Part shown: piece after piece, positions 23,981 through 32,881 of the stretch
How positions within the stretch are numbered: the first letter of the stretch is position 1
Layout: the number at the start of each line of letters is the position of its first letter
Assembly (NCBI RefSeq): GCF_003797825.1
Contig: NZ_RKME01000001.1
Location: 62,001 to 126,000, forward strand
From: Gordonia sp. OPL2
Lineage (GTDB): Bacteria; Actinomycetota; Actinomycetes; Mycobacteriales; Mycobacteriaceae
DNA: 64,000 nt
Reading direction: 5' to 3'
The notes under the pieces: model-generated
Seen by the model: the letters and a program-made list of their open reading frames with translations, nothing else
The model's database searches: none
Told to the model about the DNA's origin: nothing
Made by a program: the position numbers and the translations under genes

Positions 23981-26855
23981 TCAGGACCTGACACCGGCGG
24001 CAGAGGGCGCGCCGATCGCCGAGCAGCCGCAACCGCGCGAACCGTGGGACTACCCGCGGCACTGGATCGCCGACGTGTTGGCGTCCGACGGCGGTGTCGT
24101 GCACCTGCGGCCGATCGTGCCCGACGACGCCGACCGGGTGGTGCGCTTCCACGGCGGTCTGTCGGAACGGACCCGCTACATGCGGTACTTCGGCCCCACA
24201 CCGACCCTCCCTCCCCGCGAGGTGGCGCGGATGACGACGGTCGACTACCAGAAGCGGGTCGCCCTGGTCGCCGTCCTCGGTGGGGACATCATCGCGATCG
24301 GTCTGTACGAGGGTCTCGAGTTCGACGGCAAACCGGAGTCAGCGGAGGTGGCGTTCGTGGTCGCCGACGACCACCAGGGACGCGGCCTGGGACCGATACT
24401 GCTCGAGCATCTCGCCGGCGCCGCGGCGGAGAACGGTTTCACCCGATTCGAGGCCGAGGTGCTCAGCGAGAACCCCAACATGGTCGCGGTGTTCCGCGAC
24501 GCGGGCTACCAGCTTTCGCGGAGTTTCGACGGCAGCACCGTGCACGTCGAGTTCCTGATCGACCCGACCGAGGCGATGACGTCGGTGCGCAACGCCCGCG
24601 AACGCGCGTCGGAGGCGCGCAGCGTGGCCAATCTGCTGCGCCCGTCGTCGGTCGCGGTGATCGGTGCCTCCACCGATCGCAAGAAGGTCGGAAACGCGTT
24701 GCTGGCCAACATCATCGCCGGAGGATTCACCGGGCCGGTGTTCCCGGTGAACGGTCCGGGCGCCCCCGACGACGCCGACGACGCCTCCGCGGAGGAGGCC
24801 GACGGGGCGGCCCGATCGCACGGTCCCGGTCCGGCGCGGTCCACGCCCGCGCAACGTCGCGGCCACCCGCGCCCACCGTCGGTCCGGGGTATCCGCGCCT
24901 ACCGCACCGTCCGCGACATCCCCGACCCGGTCGACCTCGCGGTGGTCGCTGTGCCCGCGGCGACTGTCGACGACGTCCTCGACGACTGCCTGGTCAAGGG
25001 AGTCCGTACGCTCGTCGTCGTCTCGTCGGGCTTCGGCGAGGCCGGGGAGGCAGGACTGGAGAGCGAACGCAGGCTCGTCGACCAGGTTCGCGAGCACGGC
25101 ATGCGTCTGGTCGGGCCGAATGCGTTGGGGGTCGCCAACAACGATCCCGATGTGGCGCTGAACGCAACGCTGGCGCCCCGCATACCGGCGGCCGGCCGCG
25201 TGGGGTTCTTCTGCCAGTCCGGTGCCCTCGGCATCGCGATCCTCGACACCGCCGCGCGCCGGCAGATCGGTCTGTCCACGTTCGTCTCGGCGGGCAACCG
25301 CGCCGACGTGTCCGGCAACGACCTCCTGCAGTACTGGGACTCGGACACCTCCACCGATGTCGTGCTGCTCTACCTGGAGAGCTTCGGTAATCCGCGGAAG
25401 TTCTCCCGGATCGCGCGCCGGGTGTCGCGGTCGAAACCCATCGTCGCGGTGAAGTCCGGCAAGGGTGCGATGACCGCGGCACGCGCGGCGCGGTCGTCGG
25501 CCTCGAGTCTCGACGACCAGATCGCCCAGATGGTGCTCGAACAGGCCGGTGTGATCCAGGTGCACACCATCTCCGAATTGTTTGACTGCGCAACGGTGTT
25601 CGCGTATCAGCCGATTCCTCGTGGACCGCGGACGCGGATCATCGGCAACTCGTCGGTCCTGGGCAGCCTGGCTGCCGACACCGCCCGCGGAGGTGGCCTC
25701 GAGGTCATCGACACCATCGACCTCGGAGCCGGCGCCACCGAGGACGCATTCGAGGCTGCGGTCACCGACGCGATGGCCGATCCGTCCGTGGACGCGGTGA
25801 TCGTGGTCTTCGTGCCGCCTGTCGCGGTCGATGCCGATTGGCATGCGCGGGCGCTGATGGCGGCCGCCAACACACCGACCGCCGATGGACCGAAACCCAT
25901 CGTCACGACGTTCCTCGCCGTCGAAGGCATTCCGCCAGGACTGATGAAGCCGGGACCCAACGGTCTCCCACAGGCCGGGTCGATCCCGTCCTACGGCAGC
26001 CCGGAACGAGCCGCGAACGCGCTGGCACGGCTGTGGCAGTACGCCCGCTGGCGCCGGCGTCCCGAGTCGGAGATCCATCGACCCGACGGCACGGATCCCG
26101 AAGCCGCGCGGACGTTCGTGCGCGAGGCGATGGACGTTCCCGGCGGGGCACACCCGGGGACACAGACTCCGGCCGATCAGGGCGGACAGACCCTCGGGCA
26201 TGTCGAATCGGCGACGCTGCTCGGCTGGTACGGCATCCCGATCGTGCCGTTCCGCGAGGTGAGCACCATGCACGAGGCGTCGGCGGCGGCCCGGGACCTC
26301 GGCTTCCCGGTGGCGGTCAAGGCGACCTCCGACACCTGGCGCGGACGGCTCGACCGGGAGGGAGCGCGACTCGACCTGCCCGACGCCACCGCCGTCGTGA
26401 CCGCGTTCACCGAACTGACAGATCTGACCGGCGATCGGGTGCTGCACGTCCAGAAGATGGCTCCCAAGGGGATCGGGACCATGATCCGGGTGCGCGACGA
26501 CCCGTCGTTCGGTTCGCTGATCTCGTTCGGTCTGTCGGGACGGACGTTCGATCTGCTCGGCGATCACGGATACCGCGCCATACCGCTGTCGGCGCTGGAC
26601 GCGGCCGAACTCGTCGACGAGCCGCGGTCGGCGCCGTTGCTCGCAGGCTATGCGGGGGAGCCGCCGGTCGACCGTGACGCACTGGCCGATCTGCTGTTGC
26701 GGATCTCGACCCTCGTCGACGACATCCCGGAGGTCCGCGAGGTGCTGTGTGACCCGATCCTGGCGTCGCCGGACGGCGTCTCGGTCCTCAACGCCCTGAT
26801 ACGTGTCGGCCCGGTGCCCACACGAGCGGACACCGGGCCGAGACGACTGGGGTGA
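23973..26855 (+). CDS. GNAT / acyl-CoA-synthetase (NDP-forming)-like protein acetyltransferase
   Basis: The 960-residue fusion has an N-terminal GNAT domain (about 42-200, acetyl-CoA loop QGRGLG at 135-140), then CoA-binding, succinyl-CoA-ligase-like and ATP-grasp domains as in Pat/PatZ/ActE-type lysine acetyltransferases. Such enzymes acetylate acyl-CoA synthetases, and the partner acuC would reverse this. The loop that in ADP-forming acetyl-CoA synthetases carries the phosphohistidine reads ARSSASSLDDQ here, without His, so it is probably a sensor rather than a synthetase. An unusual Asp/Pro/Arg-rich insertion (about 261-304) interrupts the CoA-binding domain after FPVNG. GTG 23973 follows GGAGGA and overlaps acuC by eight bases. 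Confidence 0.88.
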   Translation: MTDQDLTPAAEGAPIAEQPQPREPWDYPRHWIADVLASDGGVVHLRPIVPDDADRVVRFHGGLSERTRYMRYFGPTPTLPPREVARMTTVDYQKRVALVAVLGGDIIAIGLYEGLEFDGKPESAEVAFVVADDHQGRGLGPILLEHLAGAAAENGFTRFEAEVLSENPNMVAVFRDAGYQLSRSFDGSTVHVEFLIDPTEAMTSVRNARERASEARSVANLLRPSSVAVIGASTDRKKVGNALLANIIAGGFTGPVFPVNGPGAPDDADDASAEEADGAARSHGPGPARSTPAQRRGHPRPPSVRGIRAYRTVRDIPDPVDLAVVAVPAATVDDVLDDCLVKGVRTLVVVSSGFGEAGEAGLESERRLVDQVREHGMRLVGPNALGVANNDPDVALNATLAPRIPAAGRVGFFCQSGALGIAILDTAARRQIGLSTFVSAGNRADVSGNDLLQYWDSDTSTDVVLLYLESFGNPRKFSRIARRVSRSKPIVAVKSGKGAMTAARAARSSASSLDDQIAQMVLEQAGVIQVHTISELFDCATVFAYQPIPRGPRTRIIGNSSVLGSLAADTARGGGLEVIDTIDLGAGATEDAFEAAVTDAMADPSVDAVIVVFVPPVAVDADWHARALMAAANTPTADGPKPIVTTFLAVEGIPPGLMKPGPNGLPQAGSIPSYGSPERAANALARLWQYARWRRRPESEIHRPDGTDPEAARTFVREAMDVPGGAHPGTQTPADQGGQTLGHVESATLLGWYGIPIVPFREVSTMHEASAAARDLGFPVAVKATSDTWRGRLDREGARLDLPDATAVVTAFTELTDLTGDRVLHVQKMAPKGIGTMIRVRDDPSFGSLISFGLSGRTFDLLGDHGYRAIPLSALDAAELVDEPRSAPLLAGYAGEPPVDRDALADLLLRISTLVDDIPEVREVLCDPILASPDGVSVLNALIRVGPVPTRADTGPRRLG

Positions 26856-26906
26856 TCAGACGGTGCTCCGTCGGCACACGCCGGCGGACACCGCGATGCT
26901 AGATCA

Positions 26907-27920
26907 TCAGCTGGCGTAGGCGCGCAGACGTTCGGCGCGTTCCCCCTGACGCAGCTTGCCCATGACCTCACGTTCGATCTGGCGCACGCGTTCGCGCGAC
27001 AGACCGAACATGCGGCCGATCTGGTCGAGTGTGCGCGGCTGGCCGTCGTCGAGACCGTAGCGCATCCGGATGACCTGCTGTTCACGCTCGTCGAGCGTCG
27101 ACAGCACCGACCGGATGTCGGAGTGCAGCAGGCCGGCGATCACGGCATTCTCCGCCGAGGTCGCCTCGGCGTCCTCGATGAAATCGCCGAGCGGGGCCTC
27201 CTCGTCGCTTCCGACCGGCATGTCCAGGCTCACCGGGTCGCGGCTGTGGTCGAGCAGATCAGCGATCTTCTCGGCCGGGATGCCGGACTCGTTGGCCAGT
27301 TCGTCGTCGGTCGCCTCGCGGCCGAGCTGCTGATGCAGTTCCCGCTTGATGCGCGCCAGCTTGTTGACCTGCTCCACCAGGTGGACGGGAAGGCGGATCG
27401 TGCGACTCTGATCGGCCATGCCGCGGGTGATGGCCTGACGAATCCACCACGTGGCATACGTCGAGAACTTGAAACCCTTGGCGTAGTCGAACTTCTCCAT
27501 GGCGCGGATCAGGCCGAGGTTGCCTTCCTGGATCAGGTCGAGCAACGGCATGCCGCGACCCGTGTAGCGCTTCGCGAGCGACACGACGAGACGCAGGTTG
27601 GCCTCCAGCAGATGCGAACGGGCGTACTCACCCTCGCGCACGATGATCGCCAGATCGCGCTTCTTGGTGGCCGAGAGCCGCTTCTTGGTCGCCAGGAGGT
27701 GCTTGGCATAGAGCCCGGCCTCGATCTGCTTGGCGAGTTCGACCTCCTGCTCGGCGTTGAGCAGGGCCGTACGGCCGATGCCGTTGAGATAGACGCGGAC
27801 GAGGTCGGCTGCCGGTGACTGGGCGTCGAGATCCTGTTCGGTCATCGCGGGGCGGGTCCGGGCGGGATCATCGGTGAATCCAGTAGTCGTGGTCGGGCGT
27901 GAAACTGTCGAGCGTGACAT
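26907..27920 (-). CDS. sigB: Group 2 RNA polymerase sigma factor SigB
   Basis: A 337-residue sigma-70 factor lacking the long N-terminal region of SigA. Region 1.2 ([16 protein letters not shown]), 2.1-2.4 ([45 protein letters not shown]), region 3 and region 4.2 ([21 protein letters not shown]) are complete. By mycobacterial analogy it directs stress and stationary-phase transcription. The start at ATG 27920 follows AGGAGG; the frame extending to 28028 crosses the promoter. It differs from SigA in region 4 ([17 protein letters not shown]) but shares promoter-recognition residues, so their regulons should overlap. It is preceded by an ECF-type promoter. Confidence 0.95.
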   Translation of the reverse strand: MSRSTVSRPTTTTGFTDDPARTRPAMTEQDLDAQSPAADLVRVYLNGIGRTALLNAEQEVELAKQIEAGLYAKHLLATKKRLSATKKRDLAIIVREGEYARSHLLEANLRLVVSLAKRYTGRGMPLLDLIQEGNLGLIRAMEKFDYAKGFKFSTYATWWIRQAITRGMADQSRTIRLPVHLVEQVNKLARIKRELHQQLGREATDDELANESGIPAEKIADLLDHSRDPVSLDMPVGSDEEAPLGDFIEDAEATSAENAVIAGLLHSDIRSVLSTLDEREQQVIRMRYGLDDGQPRTLDQIGRMFGLSRERVRQIEREVMGKLRQGERAERLRAYAS

Positions 27921-27954
27921 TCGGCCTCCTGACTTGAGTGCGTTCAAGGGGTTC

Positions 27955-27981
27955 AACGCGAACAGGTGGGCGAAAGTTCCC
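27955..27981 (-). promoter_or_regulatory. ECF-type (SigE/SigH-like) promoter of sigB
   Basis: On the minus strand GGGAACT is followed by 16 bases and CGTTG. The + strand positions are GTTCCC 27976-27981 and AACG 27955-27958. This matches the mycobacterial extracytoplasmic sigma consensus GGGAAY-N15-16-CGTT and lies about 35 bp before the sigB start, as sigB is known to be driven by SigE, SigH or SigL in mycobacteria. Confidence 0.7.
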
Positions 27982-28076
27982 GGGACACCTCGACCCGCGG
28001 TCGCGTTCGCCGTCGCTGACCTGCGCATACGCCGGCGAGTGCAGCCGGGTACATGAGAAGTTGCTGAGAGTGTGGG

Positions 28077-28502
28077 TCAGCGGGAACGACGGTCGTGCTC
28101 GTCGCGACGGACGTCGTCGGATGGCTCTGCCGTCGAGTCGACGATCCGCGACTCCAACGATGGCCCGGGGCCGCCCAGGGGCGGCGGGCCGACCACGGAA
28201 TGGTCGGCGCCGTATTTGTACTGGGGAACCTCGCCACGCTTGCGGGGCGGCCGGTCGTTCGCGATGAGCACTGCTATCCACGGGATCGGGATGGAGGCGG
28301 CGACGATCGCCAGGGCGAGCAGACCCGAACCGGTCGAGCTGTAGACGATCCCGGCGATCACCAGGGCGGGGACGCGAAAAGCCATCAGCGTCAAGTACTT
28401 GCGCACACGCGTGCGGTGCTGATCCTCCAGCGATTGCTGCGCGTGGGTGATCAGAAAGGCTTCGGGGTCGGTTCCGTGCCCCGTAGATCCTTCTCTGCCC
28501 AT
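28077..28502 (-). CDS. DUF3099 domain-containing membrane protein
   Basis: A 141-residue protein with two membrane helices (LTLMAFRVPALVIAGIVY and LLALAIVAASIPIPWIAVLIA, about 45-90) flanked by charged cytoplasmic tails. The segment ITHAQQSLEDQHRTRVRKYL before the first helix is typical of DUF3099, an actinobacterial family without known function usually located near sigB and ideR. ATG 28502 is preceded by GGTGGAG; a GTG at 28529 is less likely. The gene lies upstream of sigB on the same strand, but the intervening ECF promoter suggests separate control. The C-terminal tail after KYGADHS is Pro/Asp/Arg-rich and probably disordered. Confidence 0.8.
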   Translation of the reverse strand: MGREGSTGHGTDPEAFLITHAQQSLEDQHRTRVRKYLTLMAFRVPALVIAGIVYSSTGSGLLALAIVAASIPIPWIAVLIANDRPPRKRGEVPQYKYGADHSVVGPPPLGGPGPSLESRIVDSTAEPSDDVRRDEHDRRSR

Positions 28503-28634
28503 GTCTCCACCATCCCACTTCGATGTCACGGATGCACTCGCGCCCCCTGCACAGGGAACCGTCCGGGTGATGTCTCACAGAGGTCATTCGGAGCGGTCCC
28601 CCTTTCGGCGTTGTGGTGACGCACAATGGTCTGT

Positions 28635-28904
28635 ATGGGAACTCAGACAATCGAGCGGCCGGACCTCGACGAGAAGACCGATGTCGACGAACGGCCCGAT
28701 GCCGACAGCACCGACCAGGGTGATGACGATCGCCCCAAGTTCTTCCACTACGTGAAGAAGGACAAGATCGCGGAGAGCGCGGTCATGGGCAATCACGTGG
28801 TGGCGTTGTGCGGGGAGACATTCCCCGTGACCCGGTCGGCCAAACCAGGCTCACCGGTCTGCCCGAAGTGCAAGAAGATCTACGCGCGGATGCGCAAGGA
28901 GTGA
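28635..28904 (+). CDS. DUF3039 domain-containing protein
   Basis: An 89-residue acidic protein with an ordered C-terminal half. CGETFPVTRSAKPGSPVCPKCKKIY holds three cysteines that probably bind zinc, while the N-terminal MGTQTIERPD is the conserved DUF3039 start. The function is unknown; the family is conserved through the Mycobacteriales (Rv2708c). ATG 28635 was chosen over ATG 28626 because it matches the family start and a -10-like CACAAT (28622-28627) lies seven bases before it, consistent with leaderless transcription. It is divergent from DUF3099 and ends 3 bp from the convergent YihY gene. Confidence 0.85.
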   Translation: MGTQTIERPDLDEKTDVDERPDADSTDQGDDDRPKFFHYVKKDKIAESAVMGNHVVALCGETFPVTRSAKPGSPVCPKCKKIYARMRKE

Positions 28905-28907
28905 CCC

Positions 28908-30539
28908 TCAGGGGTCCGGGTGGTCGCGCGGCTTCGTCGGCCGCCCGGACTCGGCGGTCGTCCGGCCCCGGCGTATCGGCCCGGTGGCGAGCCGATCGGG
29001 CAGCGTCTTGAGCTGTCCGGTGAAATCGGAGGTCTGCGAGGAGACCCAGTCGCGCACCTGGGTCGTCGGCGACGGTTTGGCCGGCCACAGCGATTGCACC
29101 GCGGCATTGAATTCCGCGCCGACGACGATCGCGAAGCCGAGGAAGAACGTGAACAGCAGGAACGCGATGGGTGTGGCGAGCGCACCGTAGGTGTAGCCCG
29201 CCCGTGTGATCGCGGTCAGGTACATGCGCAGGATGTAACTCGCCACCCAGAAGAACACCCCGGCGACGATGGCTCCGCCGACCAGGCGATGCCACGGCAG
29301 GGGATTCGGCAGCGCCAGGTGATAGAGGGTCGTCAGCACGATCAGCAGCAGCGCCGCGACGAACGGGAAATAGCCGTAGTCGATCAGATTGGTGATGATC
29401 GGGTCCCACGAGTCCGGCACGATCTCGTGCAGATAATTCGGTCCCAGCGCGACCAGCGGAAGCACGAAGACGGACACCAGCAGGAACCCGATGTAGAGGA
29501 GCAACGCGAAGATCCTCTGCCACACCGGGTTCCGCACCTCGTGTTGATCATGGGCGCGCACGATGGATGCGACGAAGCAGGAGACCGCCGACGATCCGGC
29601 CCACAGGGAGATGAGGAAGCCTGCCGAGATGACCCCGACACGTCCGCGCCCGAGCACGTTGTCGACGGTCGGCGTGATGAGGTCGGTGACGACGCTCTCG
29701 GAGAAGGTGCGGTTGGCGAACGAGATGATCCGGTCGTAGATGACGTCGACGGTGTCCGGGCCGAACCAGCCGGACACGTAGCCGACGCTGCCCAGGAGCC
29801 CGAGGATCAGCGGCGGCAACGACAGCGCCTGCCAGAAGGCGGCCTGCGCCGCCCAGCCGACGATGCCGTCGTCCCAGGCCTTCTTGGTGGTCCGCCACAC
29901 GAGTACGTGCAGATTGGGCAGGACCGGCGGCCCGGGTTCGTGGGGGACGTCGATCGGATTGTCGTGACCGGGGTCCGACGAGGCGCTGTGATCGTGATCG
30001 GTGGTGGCGTCGTCGCGATCGCCGGACTCCGAGGCAGGGTTCCCGGTGGCCGACGCCCCCGGGGCGGATCTCCCGGACGCGGACATCCCGGGGCTCGCCG
30101 TGCGGGGATCGACCGGTGCCGGCTGCCGGGCGGACCGGGCCCGAGGCGCGGCGTTCTGCTGGGGCGGGCGTGCCGGGAGGGGGGTCGTCGGCGTCCCGGG
30201 ATCGATGAGCGGGATCGTCGGTGAGGTCGGCGGTATAGGGGCCTCGCCGCGACGGGTACGCCGGTAGCGGGCATCGGCCGACGACGTGCTGTCCTCGGTG
30301 ATCGGTGCTGGGTTCCGCTCACGACTGCTGATGGCTCGATCATCCCTGATCGCGGAAACAAACGGGTGACCGGTCCGGGTGCGGTGCGTCGCCGTGACGA
30401 ACCCGACCGTCGGCGGGCGGGGTCTGTCGGCCCACGTCGGGCCACGGACTGCGCGTCGGGCGCGCTGTCGTCGGTGGCCCCCGGTAGCATGGCGGACGTC
30501 CCCTCGTGTGGTGATCGCATGCCCGAGGGGACGTTTCAT
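28908..30539 (-). CDS. YihY/BrkB-family membrane protein
   Basis: The conserved core (about 215-500) has six hydrophobic segments typical of YihY/BrkB (formerly called ribonuclease BN), for example AQAAFWQALSLPPLILGLLG, FLISLWAGSSAVSCF, and FLLFTFFLGFAIVVGAEFNAA. The family is an uncharacterised inner-membrane group, not an RNase. The N-terminal 200 residues are Pro/Ser/Arg-rich and low complexity. The start is uncertain. The only in-frame start codons are ATG 30539 (543 residues, no ribosome-binding site, and inside the inverted repeat at 30496-30534) and ATG 30086 (392 residues, nearer the usual length). Codon use between 30086 and 30300 still looks coding, so I report the longer form. Confidence 0.75.
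   Translation of the reverse strand: MKRPLGHAITTRGDVRHATGGHRRQRARRAVRGPTWADRPRPPTVGFVTATHRTRTGHPFVSAIRDDRAISSRERNPAPITEDSTSSADARYRRTRRGEAPIPPTSPTIPLIDPGTPTTPLPARPPQQNAAPRARSARQPAPVDPRTASPGMSASGRSAPGASATGNPASESGDRDDATTDHDHSASSDPGHDNPIDVPHEPGPPVLPNLHVLVWRTTKKAWDDGIVGWAAQAAFWQALSLPPLILGLLGSVGYVSGWFGPDTVDVIYDRIISFANRTFSESVVTDLITPTVDNVLGRGRVGVISAGFLISLWAGSSAVSCFVASIVRAHDQHEVRNPVWQRIFALLLYIGFLLVSVFVLPLVALGPNYLHEIVPDSWDPIITNLIDYGYFPFVAALLLIVLTTLYHLALPNPLPWHRLVGGAIVAGVFFWVASYILRMYLTAITRAGYTYGALATPIAFLLFTFFLGFAIVVGAEFNAAVQSLWPAKPSPTTQVRDWVSSQTSDFTGQLKTLPDRLATGPIRRGRTTAESGRPTKPRDHPDP
30496..30534. repeat. 11-bp inverted repeat upstream of DEAH helicase gene
   Basis: ACGTCCCCTCG (30496-30506) and CGAGGGGACGT (30524-30534) form a perfect inverted repeat with a 17-base centre, 60 bp upstream of the helicase start at 30594. 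A -10-like TAGCAT lies at 30485-30490, so the repeat would be at the start of the transcript as a hairpin or could be a repressor site. Confidence 0.6.
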
Positions 30540-30593
30540 GCGCCGGAGCGTGCCGCCCGGAGTGATCGAACTGGTGTCAGGAGCAGTGCAGGA

Positions 30594-32336
30594 GTGACCT
30601 CAGCAGCCGACGACCCGACCATCGACGACGTCGCCGCCCCGGCGGGCCCGCCGCTGCGTGCGTGGCAGCGCCGTGCCCTGACGAGGTATCTGACCCGCCG
30701 GCCGGTCGACTTCCTCGCCGTCGCGACGCCGGGCGCCGGCAAGACCACCTTCGGTCTGCGGGTCGCCAGTGAGTTGCTGGCCGATCGGACGGTGGATCAG
30801 ATCGCCGTCGTGACACCGACGGAACACCTCAAGCACCAGTGGGCGGAGGCCGCCGCGCGTGTGGGCATCGCCCTGGACTCGCGCTTCAGCAACTCCACCG
30901 GCCAGACGAGCTCCGACTATCACGGGGTGGCCCTCACCTACGCGCAGGTCGCAGCACACCCCACCCGGCACCGGGTGCGCACCGAGAACCGGCGGACCCT
31001 GGTCATCCTGGACGAGATCCACCACGGCGGAGACGCGAAGTCGTGGGGCGAGGCCATCCGCGAGGCCTTCTCCGATGCGACGCGCAGGCTTGCGTTGACG
31101 GGTACCCCGTTCCGTTCCGACGATTCACCGATCCCGTTCGTCACCTACGAGCCCGAGGGCGGGGGTGTCCTGCGCTCGAAGGCCGACCACACCTATGGGT
31201 ACGCCGATGCGCTCGCCGACGGTGTCGTCCGTCCCGTGGTGTTCCTCGCCTACAGCGGTCAGGCCAGCTGGCGCACGAGCGCGGGCGAGGAGTTCACCGC
31301 CCGGCTCGGAGAACCGTTGTCGGCCGAGCACACCGCTCGAGCGTGGCGCACAGCGCTCGACCCGCACGGCGACTGGATTCCCTCTGTTCTCGAGGCGGCG
31401 CACACGCGTCTGAAGCAGCTGCGGGCGGCCGGAGTCCCCGATGCCGGCGGACTCGTGATCGCCACGGATCAGACGGTGGCCCGCGACTACGCCGAACTGC
31501 TCACCGCGATCAGTGGCCGCAAACCGACACTCGTGCTGTCCGACGACCCGAAGTCGTCGTCGCGGATCGCGGAGTTCGCCGCCTCCGACGACGAGTGGAT
31601 GGTCGCGGTCCGCATGGTGTCCGAGGGCGTCGACGTCCCACGGCTGGCGGTCGGTGTCTACGCGACGAGTTCGTCGACGCCGCTGTTCTTCGCGCAGGCG
31701 ATCGGCCGATTCGTGCGGTCACGCCGGCCCGGCGAGACGGCCAGCGTGTTCCTGCCGTCGGTCCCGGTGCTGCTCAATCTGGCGAGTCAGATGGAGGCCG
31801 AGCGTGACCACGTGCTCGGCAAACCGCACCGGGAGAGCGATGGCCTCGATGACGCGCTGCTCATCGACGCCAACAAACAGAAGGACGAGCCGGGCGAGGA
31901 GGAGAAGGCGTTCCAGTCGCTGCACGCCGATGCCGAACTGGACCAGCTGATCTTCGACGGTGCCTCGTACGGCACCGCGACCTTCTCCGGCAGTGAGGAG
32001 GAGTCGGAGTACCTGGGGCTGCCCGGACTCCTCGACGCCGATCAGGTCCGCGAACTCCTCCGCAAGCGCCAGGCCGAACAGGTGGCGGAGCGATCGGCGG
32101 CCGCGACGGTGACCCCCGCGGCGGTGCCGGCGGAACCGGCACGCCCGGCCGGCGAGAATCTGCACGCGCTCCGCAAGGAACTCAACACCCTGGTCGCGAT
32201 GCATCATCACCGGACCGGGAAGCCGCATGGAATGGTGCACAACGAACTGCGTACCCGCCTCGGTGGTCCGCCGACCGCGATGGCCACGGCGGATCAGCTG
32301 CGCGAGCGCATCGCTGCGCTGCGCGAGTGGCGCTGA
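30594..32336 (+). CDS. DEAH-box superfamily 2 helicase (Ssl2/XPB-like core)
   Basis: The 580-residue protein has Walker A ATPGAGKTT (near 45), motif Ia TPTEHLKHQW, Walker B ILDEIHHGG (DEIH), motif III LTGTPFRS and motif VI QAIGRFVRSRR, in the plan of XPB/UvrB-like and type III restriction helicases. A Glu-rich linker leads to a small C-terminal domain (about 520-580) with LRKELNTLVAMHHHRTGKPHGMVHNELR. It probably unwinds or translocates on nucleic acid; the substrate is not known. GTG 30594 is preceded by AGGAG and fits domain start; the frame is open from 30366. It is a single gene between a YihY gene and a terminator, not part of a restriction cluster. Confidence 0.85.
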   Translation: MTSAADDPTIDDVAAPAGPPLRAWQRRALTRYLTRRPVDFLAVATPGAGKTTFGLRVASELLADRTVDQIAVVTPTEHLKHQWAEAAARVGIALDSRFSNSTGQTSSDYHGVALTYAQVAAHPTRHRVRTENRRTLVILDEIHHGGDAKSWGEAIREAFSDATRRLALTGTPFRSDDSPIPFVTYEPEGGGVLRSKADHTYGYADALADGVVRPVVFLAYSGQASWRTSAGEEFTARLGEPLSAEHTARAWRTALDPHGDWIPSVLEAAHTRLKQLRAAGVPDAGGLVIATDQTVARDYAELLTAISGRKPTLVLSDDPKSSSRIAEFAASDDEWMVAVRMVSEGVDVPRLAVGVYATSSSTPLFFAQAIGRFVRSRRPGETASVFLPSVPVLLNLASQMEAERDHVLGKPHRESDGLDDALLIDANKQKDEPGEEEKAFQSLHADAELDQLIFDGASYGTATFSGSEEESEYLGLPGLLDADQVRELLRKRQAEQVAERSAAATVTPAAVPAEPARPAGENLHALRKELNTLVAMHHHRTGKPHGMVHNELRTRLGGPPTAMATADQLRERIAALREWR

Positions 32337-32370
32337 CCGCACGACCTTGACGCCACAGCGACCGACAGCG

Positions 32371-32402
32371 GAGGGCCCGACCGGATGACCGGTCGGGCCC
32401 TC
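32371..32402. terminator. Bidirectional terminator between DEAH helicase and DUF7455 genes
   Basis: GAGGGCCCGACCGG (32371-32384) and CCGGTCGGGCCCTC (32389-32402) form a perfect 14-bp stem with a four-base loop (ATGA) between two convergent genes. Confidence 0.8.
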
Positions 32403-32426
32403 TGCTCAGTCGTTGTCAGCTGTGGA

Positions 32427-32633
32427 TCAGACGAGTTCGCCCTCGGATTCCACGACGGTGGCCGAGAGCTCCACCAGCTTGGTCTCATGCTCGTTGAAGT
32501 GGTGGCGGCAGAAGAGAAGTTCTCCGCCGGCGGGCAGTACTGCCCGCACCTTTGCGGCAGCGCCGCAGCGGTCGCAGCGGTCGGCAGCGGTCAGCGGCAT
32601 GTAGATCGGGGGTGTGGTGGCGGTGTCTGACAT
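32427..32633 (-). CDS. Small zinc-ribbon protein (DUF7455)
   Basis: A 68-residue protein with CDRCG and CRHHF motifs, spaced as one zinc-binding ribbon around RAVLPAGGELLF. DUF7455 proteins are short, conserved across actinobacteria and uncharacterised; a protein or nucleic-acid contact role is possible. ATG 32633 follows GGAGGAATC with ideal spacing. It lies near sigA in this and related genomes. The 248 bp upstream holds its promoter region but I could not fix a -10 box. Length and cysteines agree with the family, so it is a true small gene rather than a fragment. Confidence 0.85.
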   Translation of the reverse strand: MSDTATTPPIYMPLTAADRCDRCGAAAKVRAVLPAGGELLFCRHHFNEHETKLVELSATVVESEGELV

Positions 32634-32881
32634 GATTCCTCCGTCCCGGTCCGGCGGTTCCGTGCGGTGCCGGTCGCCTTTCCCTTCGTGAGCCGACGCA
32701 TCGGTGTGTGCGTCACCCTCACCCTTTCAGACGTTTGGGGGTTTCGTATTGTTCCTCGCGTCGCCCGGGTGTGTCGTCACTCACCCGTAACAACGACTTT
32801 CCTGACGGCAACATCGGCGCATCGAAGTGTTACGCGGAGTGCGACCTGGATCACTTGGCGGGACCCATTGCCGCGGCGAGA
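32634..32881. other. Non-coding stretch between DUF7455 and TauE/SafE genes
   Basis: This 248-bp region has no convincing gene in any frame. It is less GC-rich than the flanks around 32715-32850 and should hold the DUF7455 promoter. No clear hairpin terminator follows the TauE/SafE stop. Confidence 0.5.
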
